Positions 51,536 through 60,194 of a stretch of DNA of 64,000 nt are shown here, in pieces. A model generated the notes under the pieces. It saw only the letters and a program-made list of their open reading frames with translations. It searched no databases and was not told where the DNA came from. Within the stretch, counting starts at the first letter, position 1, and the number at the start of each line of letters is the position of its first letter. Made by a program: the position numbers and the translations under genes. Origin of the DNA: Actinomycetes bacterium (GTDB lineage: Bacteria; Actinomycetota; Actinomycetes; S36-B12; CAIYMF01); contig JAKOVT010000063.1 in NCBI GenBank assembly GCA_029781935.1, forward strand, positions 1-64,000, read 5' to 3'.

Positions 51536-53562
51536 GCAGGCGCAGCAGCGACCGGGCGCTGGTCGTCCGGGCGCTCGGCCCCGCGCTCGCGATGCTCGAG
51601 GAGCGCCTGCCCGGCATCACCTCCGACGTCCCGGCGCTGCTCGCCCACCGCGGCGGCTCCGTCGTCGACGCCGCTGCCGCCGCCGGGCTGGTCTCAGGAG
51701 CCGAGCTGGTCCGGCTGCGCAAGCTCGTCGCCGACGACGGTCTGCGCGCATCGGTCCTCCTGCCCGCCCTCGCCGCCCCGTCCGAAGCTGCTGAACCGTT
51801 AGCGCCGCCACCCGCCGCCCCGGCGTGCACCGACACGACGCATCGGCGGCTGCTCGCCAAGGTCGACGACCTCACCGCCAAGCGCGACCTGTGGAAGGGG
51901 CGGTACGACAACCTCGTCGCCGAGCGCGACGGGCTGATGTCGGAGTCCGCGACCCTCAACGCCACGATCTCGGCGCTGCAGGCCACCCTCGACGAGCGGG
52001 ACCGCCTCCTGCGCCTGGCCGACCAGCGCGCTTCCAGCGTCTCCGACGTCGCCCGCACGCTGAGCGACCTGCTCTCCGGCGCTGGCGGCGACCCGCGCGA
52101 GATGGAGCAGCGCGCGCTCGGCCAGGCCGACGACCCCGTTGCTGCCTCGCTCGAACCGACCGGGGTGACCCGCGAGCAGCTCGCCGCCGCCCTCGACGGC
52201 CTCGTCGCAGGGCCCCCCGCGCCCGTCGTCGTCGTCCGCGAACGGACGTTGCGCGTGACCCCGCTCGGCGGCGGGACCGAGATCGGCGGCTCCGCCATCC
52301 TCGTCGAGGCCGGCGGCACCCGGGTCCTCGTCGACGCCGGCATCCGCCCGCAAGGCGGAACCAACGCCGAGCTGGCGCCGCCGCAGATCGCCGCCGCGCT
52401 CGACGGCCCGCTCGACGCCATCGTCGTGACCCACGCGCACAACGACCACGGCGGATACATCCCCGCGCTGCTCGCGCAGCGTCCCGGGGTCCCCGTCCTC
52501 GCCAGCCCCGGCACCGCCGCCCTCCTGCCGACCATGTGGCGGGACTCGGCGAAGGTGTACGCCAACCGCACCGAGACCGAGCAGCGGTACGGCCTCGCCC
52601 GCGACGTCCTGTACGGGCCCGTCGAGGTCGCCCTCGCCGAGAACTGCCTGCGCAGCGTCCCGCTCGGCCGCCCCACCGCCGTCGGTCAGCTCACCATCGA
52701 GCTCTTCGCCGCCGGGCACATCGTCGGCGCGGCGGGTGTCGTCGTGGCCGCGGGCGGCGAGCGCGTCGTTGTGACCGGCGACATCGCCGGCTTCCCCCAG
52801 GCGTCCGTCGGCGGCTACGCGCTGCCCGAGTCGGCCGTCGGCGCGGATCTGCTCGTGCTCGAGACGACGTACTGCGGGGAGGCCCACCGCCGCCGCGAGG
52901 ACGAGGTCGCCCGCCTGATCGCGACCATCGCCGACGTCGTGTCCGCCGATGGGCGGGTCCTCGTGCCCGCGTTCGCCCTCGGGCGCGCGCAGGAGGTCGC
53001 GCTGAGCATCCACCAGCACCTGCCCGACGTGCCCGTGCTCGTCGACGGGATGGCCCGCGAGGTCTCGACGCTGGTCACCGCCCACACCGGGACCGCGGTG
53101 ATCACCGGGAACATCTCACGAGTCGGGGACCGGGTCGCCGCCATGCGTAACTTCCGCAGCGGCGTCGTCATCTCGACCTCCGGCATGCTCACCGGCGGAC
53201 CCGCCGTGGCCTGGGCCCACGAGATTCTGCCCGACCCCGCGGGCGCCCTGCTGCTGTGCGGCTACCAGGACGAGGAGTCCCCCGGCCGCGCGCTGCTCGA
53301 GCTGGCCGACTCCGCCGGGGACCGCAAGCTCCGCCTGCCCGGCCGGGACCGCGACACGGTCGTCGACGTGCGCGCTCGCGTGGACCGGTTCGGACTCTCG
53401 GCCCATGCCGACCGCGACGGGCTGCGGCGGATCGTCGACGAGGTCTCGCCGTCAGCCGTCATGCTCGTCCACGGGTACCCGGCCAAGCAGCGGCAGTTCG
53501 GCGAGCTCCTTGCGATGCACGGGCACGCGGTCGTCCCCACCGGGCCGTGGGGCGCCGACTAG
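51532..53562 (+). CDS. Coiled-coil plus metallo-beta-lactamase/beta-CASP nuclease
   Basis: A 676-residue protein whose GTG overlaps the stop of the giant ATPase. Residues 1-230 are helical with a coiled coil (LLAKVDDLTAKRDLWKGRYD onward). From about 240 comes a CPSF73/RNase-J-like nuclease: TPLGGGTEIGGSAILVE, the metal motif VVTHAHNDHGGY (about 298-309), ETTYCGEAH, VLVPAFALGRAQEV, ISTSGMLTGGPA, the RMMBL motif FGLSAHADRDGL (about 620) and VHGYP. All catalytic His/Asp are present. Housekeeping relatives lack the N-terminal coiled coil, so it is probably a dedicated effector that cuts RNA or DNA when the ATPase is triggered. Confidence 0.8.
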   Translation: MSRRSSDRALVVRALGPALAMLEERLPGITSDVPALLAHRGGSVVDAAAAAGLVSGAELVRLRKLVADDGLRASVLLPALAAPSEAAEPLAPPPAAPACTDTTHRRLLAKVDDLTAKRDLWKGRYDNLVAERDGLMSESATLNATISALQATLDERDRLLRLADQRASSVSDVARTLSDLLSGAGGDPREMEQRALGQADDPVAASLEPTGVTREQLAAALDGLVAGPPAPVVVVRERTLRVTPLGGGTEIGGSAILVEAGGTRVLVDAGIRPQGGTNAELAPPQIAAALDGPLDAIVVTHAHNDHGGYIPALLAQRPGVPVLASPGTAALLPTMWRDSAKVYANRTETEQRYGLARDVLYGPVEVALAENCLRSVPLGRPTAVGQLTIELFAAGHIVGAAGVVVAAGGERVVVTGDIAGFPQASVGGYALPESAVGADLLVLETTYCGEAHRRREDEVARLIATIADVVSADGRVLVPAFALGRAQEVALSIHQHLPDVPVLVDGMAREVSTLVTAHTGTAVITGNISRVGDRVAAMRNFRSGVVISTSGMLTGGPAVAWAHEILPDPAGALLLCGYQDEESPGRALLELADSAGDRKLRLPGRDRDTVVDVRARVDRFGLSAHADRDGLRRIVDEVSPSAVMLVHGYPAKQRQFGELLAMHGHAVVPTGPWGAD

Positions 53563-53568
53563 CCGAAG

Positions 53569-53589
53569 GCCAGCGAAATGGACGCTGGC
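53569..53589. terminator. Weak hairpin between converging operons
   Basis: GCCAGCG-N7-CGCTGGC, a 7-bp stem in the 52-bp gap between the beta-CASP gene and the jetD stop. It could end transcription from both sides. Confidence 0.4.
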
Positions 53590-53614
53590 GAGGCCGGGAC
53601 TGCTGCCCGCGGCG

Positions 53615-54865
53615 TCAGTGTCGCCGAGGAGCCCCCACCTCGACGTCGGCGAGCAGCTCCGGCAGCAGCGATTCCTCGAACACTGCAACCCCCGCCGCCG
53701 CGATCGCGGCACGCAGTTCGTCGTCCCAGCATGACGCGAGCGCCACATGAACCTCTGCCGCCCCGCCTCGTGAACGCCCGAGCTCGTAGTGCGCGGCATC
53801 CATGCGCCACGGCACCGCACCCGGCACGCCCGCGAGCAGCGCACCCGCGATCGCCAGCCCTGCCCCGTCGAAGTCCGCCCGCACCGCCACCCGCCAGCCG
53901 GCGGAGACCAGGCGCGCGACCGCCTCCACCTCCAACGCCGACACCGTCCCCGAGGTGCACAGCACGCGGGCCCGCGGCGAAGCGGCTGAGGCCGCGGCAG
54001 CGGTGAGCACCGAGGGGTTCTCCGTCACGAACACCCACGACCCCGACACCGCCGGGCGCTGCCAGACGCAGTCGCGCAACGTCCGCGGGGGCAGCGTCGC
54101 CACCGCCCCGTCCGGCAGGCTCCAGCCCTTCGGCCAAACACCCAGCGACACCAGCCCGCCGGTCAGGTCGTCGCCGAACACCCCGAGCGTCTCCCATGTC
54201 CTGGCGCCGCGCCGTCCCGCGAGCCCGGCCAGGGCCAGCACCAGCCCGGCCAATGGGGAGCCCGCGTCGAGGGCGTGCGGGTCGCCGGGCACCAGCGTGC
54301 GTCGGTCCACCTCGCGTCCCGGCTCCGGCAGCCGCGCCAGCACGTCGAACGCAGACCGCAGCGCAGCCTCCGGGGTCGGCCCGTTCTGCAGCCGCGCCAG
54401 CCACCCGGAGCGGGCGAACGCCTCCCAGGTCAGCACGTCCGGCGCCGTGGCCGGCAGCTGCGAGCGGAGCTGCCCGAACACCTGCTCCAGCGACGCGCGC
54501 TCGCTGCGGTGCGCCTCCTGCTGCGCCGCGCGGACCGCCAGGGGCCGCCCGACCGCGTGCGCCGCGACCGCCCCCGGCGTCAGGTCGGCACCGCGCATCC
54601 GCACCGCCGCCGTCAGGTGCTCCAACGGCAGCCGTCGGGTCTGCCCGGCTGCCAGCGGCTTCCCTGGGACGAGCCCCGCGGCAACGGCGCGCTCCTGCGC
54701 CGGGACGGGGATCCGCAGCGTCACGGTGCCGAGGGTCATCGTCGCATCGCCGCGCCGGTCGCCCGCTGCCGCGACCTGCTCCCACAGCCAGAGCAGCGAG
54801 GGGACGAGCAGCGGGTCGAGGTCGGCGCCGCCGCACGCACCGCCGCACAGCCGGCAGCTGCTCAC
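53615..54865 (-). CDS. jetD: Wadjet JetD (TIGR02679-like, TOPRIM/topo VI-type nuclease)
   Basis: A 416-residue protein beginning at a GTG that overlaps the jetC stop. The N terminus has a Cys cluster (CRLCGGACGG). The C-terminal part has a TOPRIM-like core: VLCTSGTVSALEVEAVARLV and the metal-binding RADFDGAGLAIAGAL (DxD). In Wadjet this subunit cuts closed-circular plasmid DNA after SMC-type loop extrusion. It is the last gene of the four-gene minus-strand operon. The TIGR02677-02680 gene set is one of the Wadjet types; I leave the type number open. Confidence 0.85.
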   Translation of the reverse strand: MSSCRLCGGACGGADLDPLLVPSLLWLWEQVAAAGDRRGDATMTLGTVTLRIPVPAQERAVAAGLVPGKPLAAGQTRRLPLEHLTAAVRMRGADLTPGAVAAHAVGRPLAVRAAQQEAHRSERASLEQVFGQLRSQLPATAPDVLTWEAFARSGWLARLQNGPTPEAALRSAFDVLARLPEPGREVDRRTLVPGDPHALDAGSPLAGLVLALAGLAGRRGARTWETLGVFGDDLTGGLVSLGVWPKGWSLPDGAVATLPPRTLRDCVWQRPAVSGSWVFVTENPSVLTAAAASAASPRARVLCTSGTVSALEVEAVARLVSAGWRVAVRADFDGAGLAIAGALLAGVPGAVPWRMDAAHYELGRSRGGAAEVHVALASCWDDELRAAIAAAGVAVFEESLLPELLADVEVGAPRRH

Positions 54866-57800
54866 AGGTACGCCTCGTCGCCGGGCAGGTCGTCCTCGCC
54901 CCGGACCAGCATCGGGAACGCGACGACCATCCCGTCGCTGGCCGCCTCGAGGTCGTGGGCGTCGACGCCGTCCCACGCACCCGGCGCCCCGTCCCACAGG
55001 TAGGACGTGCAGATGAGGTCTAGGTCCAGCGACGCGATGTAGCGGGCCAGGCCTTCGCGGCCGAGCTCGTCGACCTCCGCGGGCACCTCGTCCAGTGCCG
55101 CCAGGCGCAGGCTGCGGGAGTCGAAGTTGTCGAACGTCGCCGCGAGCGCCGCCAGCATCGGGGCGAGGACGACCAGGCGCCTCTCGCCGCCGGACAACCC
55201 CGTGCGGCCCGTCCACCGCTCCGGGGCCCGGCCCGGCCGCTGGACCTGGTAGGTGACGTCGAGCCAGTCCCGGATGTTCACCGCCGCGGCGACCCGCTCG
55301 ACCATCGTCTCGCCGGGTGCGGAGTCGATCAGCCGGCGCAGCGCCTGGCCGACCTCGACGCGCTGCTCCGGGGAGCGGACAGCGTCGGAGATCTTCGCCG
55401 CCAGCTGGTACACGGTGCGCTGGGTCGCGTCCAGGTCGTCGCGCACGACCGAGCGGACCTGCACACCGACGCCGGAGGACGCCGACGCCTCACGCATCTT
55501 GCGGTTCACGACGTCGACCCAGTCGGTGACGGTCGTGAACGCCGTCCCGATCTCGGTCGGGAGCCGTCCGATGACGAAGTCGTTGAGGGCCGTGGTCTCC
55601 GCCGCGGTCAGCGCCTCCTCCGCCCGCTTGCGCAGGTCCTCGGCGCGCGCGGCTGCCTCCGGCGGCGCGTAGCGGGTGTCCTCATGGGTGGCGACGAACG
55701 TTGTGAGGTCCAAGTGCTCCTCGCCGAAGTCCAGGCTCCACACGCCGGAGAGGGCCGAACGGACCGCGTCGAACCGGGTCACGATCGAGCTGCGCGTCAA
55801 GGTCCGCCCACCGATCCGCGACTCGACCAGGTCGAGCAGCTCGTCGTCAGGCGTCTCGTCGAACGCCGGCAGCGTCAGCGCGTCGGCGACGCCGGGCCCG
55901 CGCAGCAGCAGCCGCAGCTCCTCGACCCGTTGCGTCGCGACCGGCCCCTGCTCCTCCTGCGCGATCTGGAGGCTGCGCAGTTGCTCCTCGACACGCGCCT
56001 GCGTCTCGCGCGCCTCGGTGACCTCCTGGGCCTGGCCGGGCCTGCTGTCGCGGAACAGCTTGTGGGTGGTCTGCGCCTCCTCGAGCAGCTTGATGACGTC
56101 GACCGAGCTCTTGGCCGCCGCCTCCTCGCGTGCGGCGATCGTCGCGTCGAGACCGGCGAGCTCGGACTGGTCGTCGCGCAGCCGCTGGACGCTGCCGGGC
56201 AGCGCCTCGACGTGCCCGGCGAGGGAGGAGACCCGCCGCCCGAGCCGTGCAGCGCTGCCGCCGATCCGGTCGCGCAGCTCGCGCGCGGCCCCTTCGAGCG
56301 CCCTCGCGCCGCGCTCTCCGCGGCTCTCGATGCTGCGCAGCCGGTCGACGTCCGCAGGGAGGTCCTGTCCACGGGTGCGTGACGCCCACGTCGTGGTCGC
56401 GGTGTCCAGGTCGGTCTGCGCGTCCCGCTCGTCGGCCTCGGCCTCCTCGAGCTTGGCCTGCGAGACGTTTGCCGCCTTCGCGGCCTGCGAGCGCTCGGCC
56501 TCCGCTGCGCGAAGCCCACGCAGGTCGGGGAATCGGGAGCTGAGCGTCTCCACGCGCGCGGCGCGGGCACGAATGCCCCGCGCATCGGCCTCATGGTCCT
56601 GCGCCTGCTCGTCGAGCGCGGCTGCCTGCTCGTCCAGCCGAGCTGCCTCCTGCAGGGCGCGCTCGCGTCGCTGACGGCTGCCGATGAACTGGCTCGCCGG
56701 TGCCTGTCCCGGCCCAACCGGGTCCGCGGTCAGCACCCCCGCCCGCCAGGAACCGTCGACCGCGACGGCCAGCGCGCGGTCGCCTGCGTCGGCGAGCCGG
56801 TCGAGCAGCGGGATCCGCTCGAGCACCGCTGCAGCGGTCGCGGCGCCGGGGTGGTCGGCGTCGACGGTGATGACCTGGGCCAGCGAGCGGGCCGCCGGCT
56901 CGCCGGTGGCCGTGACCGCCCAGCTGTCGGTCGCGGCCCCGTCGGCGCTCAGCGACGCCGCCAGGGCGCCCATGCTCGCCAAGGCGGCCTCGACCCGGTC
57001 GCGCACCGCGGCGGGCGCGTCGTCCCGCCAGTCGAGGGCGGCGCCGAACGCCCGGTCGTCGTCCCCGTCGCCGGCCCATGCGGGCCGGGGGAACGGCAGC
57101 AGCTGACCGTCGCGCAGCGACTGGGCCGCGTCGCGCAGCCCGGTGGCCTCGGACCGCAGCGTCCGCGCCTGCACGTCGAGACCCTGGGCCTCGGCCCGCA
57201 GGGTCGCTGCGGCGGTCGCGGCGGTCGCGGCGACCGAGGCGGACCACGTCTCGAGCGCCGCCAGGACGCCGCTGGGCTCATCGGTGCTGTCGAGCTCGAC
57301 GAGCAGGTCGTCCCGCTCGGTGTCGACGGCGTCGGAGAGCAGCGCCGCCGCCTCCTCGGGCGTGCTCCACGCGACGAACGCCTCGCGGGCCCCGTCGCGG
57401 GCCTCGTTGGCCGCAGCCGTCGCCGAGGCGCGCAGCGTGCGCCGGTCCTCCGCCTCGGTCTCCGCCCGCTGCCGCTTCTCCACGGCCGTCCGCAGCCGGC
57501 GCTGTGACGGCGCGACGGAGGACTCGTGGTCGCCCAGCGCCAGGGACGCAGCCCGCGCCCGGCGGCGCTGCTCCTGCGCCGTCTGCTCGCAGCGCGCCCG
57601 GGCTGCGTCGAGCGCCTGCTGGTCGATGGCGACACGGACGTCGGGGCCGGGGTCGTAGGAGTCCTCGCCGATCTGGATCACCGCGCGCGGCGCCTTCGTC
57701 GCGGTCACCACCGGGCTGGTCTCGACGTCGCCGAGGTGCTCGGCGACACCCGCGAGCAGCGACGCGAACTCCGACTGGAGCGCCTCGGCGGCTTCGGCGA

Positions 57801-58974
57801 CGTACTCGCCGTCGTCGTGGACGGTTCTGGTCAGGCGCACCAGGTCGGTGGCGGCCTGCTGAGCCTGCGACACGAGCCCCACCCGCCGCTCGCGCATCTC
57901 GCGCAGCTCGCCGGCGTCGCGGTACTCGTCGCTGCCCTTATACCCCTCGATGGTGGCCCCGAGCTCGAGGATCTGTGCGTCGATGTACTGGAGCCGCTCC
58001 TCGGCCTGGTTCGCGGTGTCCTGCGCCTTGCGCAGCTCGCGCAGCTTCCCGGCGACCTGGCTCTGCGTGCGAGCGTGGAGCGCACGGGCCTCCCGCGCGG
58101 TATGCAGCCGTCCGCGAACGGTGTCGCCGACGTACGCCGCCCAGTCGTTCGCGAACTCAGCCAGGTGGCGCGCCGCTTCACGGTCCCGGTCGAAGGCCCG
58201 GCGGGTCTCCTCGGACTCCTCGAGCGCGTCGGCGGTGGCCTTCACGATCTCGTCGCCGACGCCGGGCAGCGACTGGCGCAGCGCGTCCGCGGCACCCTGC
58301 GGGGAGATCTCGCCGAGCAGGCTGGGGTTGCGCACCTGCCGGATCTGCTGGGCGAGATCGCGGACCGCGGCGCCCTCCACGCCCCACACGGCGCGGGCCA
58401 GGTCGTTGATGTAGGCATCGTCGGACGGGAACACCCGACCGCCGCCGTCCTCGACCAGCGAGGCGAACTCGTCCGGCGACAGCGTCGTGGTCGTGGGGAT
58501 CGCGAAGGTGTCGAACGGGATGCCCGGGACGGTGAACGGGACGACCTTGACCTGCGGGGAGGTGTTGGGGGAGTACGCCAGCCGGACGCCGTAGGAGTGG
58601 ACGGCCTGCTCGTCGGGTGCGGCGAAGCTCAGCCAGGCGAACCCGACCCGGCGCTTCCCGTCGGCGCCCTCCTTCATCAGCGACGACAGGTTCGTCCGGC
58701 GGGCGGTGCCTGCCGACAGCCGCTGGGCGTTGAGGTCCAGCAGGTACGGCCACAGCGCCTCGAGTGCGGTGGTCTTGCCGGTACCGTTCGGTCCGCGCAG
58801 CAGCAGCCTGCCGCTGGGCGCCGGGAGGGTCAGCAGCCCGTAGCGCCATACCTGGAACAGCCCTGCGCCGACCAGGCGCCAGCGGCCGCCGAACCGGTCG
58901 GCGTTCCCGGCCGGCGGGGCTGACGGCTGGTCGTACAGGTCGTCGAGGTCGCCGGGGTCCAGCGTGGTCGTCAT
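54862..58974 (-). CDS. jetC: Wadjet JetC (TIGR02680-like SMC/MukB-type ATPase)
   Basis: A 1370-residue SMC-like ATPase. Walker A is LLLRGPNGTGKTTALEALWP near residue 50. Long coiled coils occupy about 290-1050, with a hinge-like insert near 650-800. The C-terminal half has the signature GLSGGERRLVVLAP and Walker B LRLAALDEVPAEVDELG, then YIASLDLDLICTSYLWDG. This is the motor of Wadjet. It overlaps jetB (ATGA) and jetD (GTGA) by four bases each, so the four subunits are made together. Confidence 0.92.
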   Translation of the reverse strand: MTTTLDPGDLDDLYDQPSAPPAGNADRFGGRWRLVGAGLFQVWRYGLLTLPAPSGRLLLRGPNGTGKTTALEALWPYLLDLNAQRLSAGTARRTNLSSLMKEGADGKRRVGFAWLSFAAPDEQAVHSYGVRLAYSPNTSPQVKVVPFTVPGIPFDTFAIPTTTTLSPDEFASLVEDGGGRVFPSDDAYINDLARAVWGVEGAAVRDLAQQIRQVRNPSLLGEISPQGAADALRQSLPGVGDEIVKATADALEESEETRRAFDRDREAARHLAEFANDWAAYVGDTVRGRLHTAREARALHARTQSQVAGKLRELRKAQDTANQAEERLQYIDAQILELGATIEGYKGSDEYRDAGELREMRERRVGLVSQAQQAATDLVRLTRTVHDDGEYVAEAAEALQSEFASLLAGVAEHLGDVETSPVVTATKAPRAVIQIGEDSYDPGPDVRVAIDQQALDAARARCEQTAQEQRRRARAASLALGDHESSVAPSQRRLRTAVEKRQRAETEAEDRRTLRASATAAANEARDGAREAFVAWSTPEEAAALLSDAVDTERDDLLVELDSTDEPSGVLAALETWSASVAATAATAAATLRAEAQGLDVQARTLRSEATGLRDAAQSLRDGQLLPFPRPAWAGDGDDDRAFGAALDWRDDAPAAVRDRVEAALASMGALAASLSADGAATDSWAVTATGEPAARSLAQVITVDADHPGAATAAAVLERIPLLDRLADAGDRALAVAVDGSWRAGVLTADPVGPGQAPASQFIGSRQRRERALQEAARLDEQAAALDEQAQDHEADARGIRARAARVETLSSRFPDLRGLRAAEAERSQAAKAANVSQAKLEEAEADERDAQTDLDTATTTWASRTRGQDLPADVDRLRSIESRGERGARALEGAARELRDRIGGSAARLGRRVSSLAGHVEALPGSVQRLRDDQSELAGLDATIAAREEAAAKSSVDVIKLLEEAQTTHKLFRDSRPGQAQEVTEARETQARVEEQLRSLQIAQEEQGPVATQRVEELRLLLRGPGVADALTLPAFDETPDDELLDLVESRIGGRTLTRSSIVTRFDAVRSALSGVWSLDFGEEHLDLTTFVATHEDTRYAPPEAAARAEDLRKRAEEALTAAETTALNDFVIGRLPTEIGTAFTTVTDWVDVVNRKMREASASSGVGVQVRSVVRDDLDATQRTVYQLAAKISDAVRSPEQRVEVGQALRRLIDSAPGETMVERVAAAVNIRDWLDVTYQVQRPGRAPERWTGRTGLSGGERRLVVLAPMLAALAATFDNFDSRSLRLAALDEVPAEVDELGREGLARYIASLDLDLICTSYLWDGAPGAWDGVDAHDLEAASDGMVVAFPMLVRGEDDLPGDEAYL

Positions 58975-60194
58975 GCGAGTCCTCCGTGCGGCTCGTCGGC
59001 CGTCTCGCGGGTGGTCGGGGTGCGCCGTCCGTGCGTCGCGGGCGGCTTCCATCGGGCGGCCGCTGGCGACAGCCACCAGGTCGCGTCATCGAGGCGGAGC
59101 AGCGCGAGCCCGGTCAGCAGTCGGGCGATCTCGTCGGCGAGGTGTGTCAGGTCGGTGGCGTACTCGGCGGCCCACCCGCCCTTGCCGGTCGAGAACCGCA
59201 GGGAGAGCTCGCCCAGGCGGGCCAGGACGTCCTCGTAGTCCAGGCCCCGCCAGCCGAGCCGTTCGGGGTGGGGGCGTCCGGCGGCGAGGATGTTGTCGAT
59301 GGTGAGCAGAGTCGCCTGCCCGACGGTGCCGGGCACCGGGAACGGGAACGGCCCCAGCTCGTGGGGGTGGCGCCACACGCCGTCGGGGACGACGAACGCC
59401 GCCCCTTCGCTGCGCCGCTCGAGCCGCAGCCCGAACGCTGCCGCCAGCGGCTGCCCGTCGTCGCCGCGGACGCGGCGCCGCAGCCAGTCGGACTCGTCCT
59501 CGTCGAGGTCGTCGGCGTGGATCAGCGTGTCGTCGACGAGCCGGCGCCGCATGCGGCGGGCGGCGTCGCTCTCCCGCTCGGCCGCGTTCAGCCAGCCCGA
59601 CGGGTTCTCGATCGGGTCGAGCGGCGGGAAGTTCGCGACCACCTCGAGCAGGCGCGTGTGGTGGATGGCGAGCAGGACGTGCGCCTCCTCGACGTGGAGG
59701 TAGGTGGAGACGTCGCCGTCGACCTCCTCGATCACGCCGCGTTGGTCGAGCATCTTGAGCGCCTCGATGATCGCGCGCCGCTCGTCGATGAGGCCCGTGG
59801 ACGGCACCCCTGCCTCCGCGGCTGCCGCCCGCGCCGCGCTGACCAGCGAAGACATCGCCACGCGCGGTGGGAGCGTCTCCGCGCCGGCGACCAGGCAGTA
59901 GTACCAGGCGGCGGTCAGCGGCTTGGGTCCGTCAGCGGCGAACTCCGTACGCCGCGGCGGCGGGGACTTGCGCAGCCGGACGAAGTCGCGCTGGACGACC
60001 AGGGCCCAGCCGAGCCGGCCGAAGGTCTCACCGAGCTCGGCGCGGTGCCGGCGGACGGCGGCGATCGCGTCGTCGTCCCTGCCCGCAGACAGCCAGCAGC
60101 GCCGCGCCAGCAGCCGTGCGAGGTAGGCGCGCTCGTCGTCCGCCTCGGGCGCCCACGCCTTGCGCCGCCGGACCTCGGGCCCCGTGACGGTCAT
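58971..60194 (-). CDS. jetB: Wadjet JetB (TIGR02678-like, MukE-type subunit)
   Basis: A 407-residue protein of winged-helix type. Residues 17-60 read RAYLARLLARRCWLSAGRDD and include FGRLGWALVVQRDFVRL, the TIGR02678 start. ALKMLDQRGVIEEVDGD and HHTRLLEVVANF follow. By analogy with MukE/ScpB it bridges JetA and JetC. It is flanked by ATGA overlaps with jetA and jetC. No catalytic motif is expected or seen. Confidence 0.85.
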   Translation of the reverse strand: MTVTGPEVRRRKAWAPEADDERAYLARLLARRCWLSAGRDDDAIAAVRRHRAELGETFGRLGWALVVQRDFVRLRKSPPPRRTEFAADGPKPLTAAWYYCLVAGAETLPPRVAMSSLVSAARAAAAEAGVPSTGLIDERRAIIEALKMLDQRGVIEEVDGDVSTYLHVEEAHVLLAIHHTRLLEVVANFPPLDPIENPSGWLNAAERESDAARRMRRRLVDDTLIHADDLDEDESDWLRRRVRGDDGQPLAAAFGLRLERRSEGAAFVVPDGVWRHPHELGPFPFPVPGTVGQATLLTIDNILAAGRPHPERLGWRGLDYEDVLARLGELSLRFSTGKGGWAAEYATDLTHLADEIARLLTGLALLRLDDATWWLSPAAARWKPPATHGRRTPTTRETADEPHGGLA

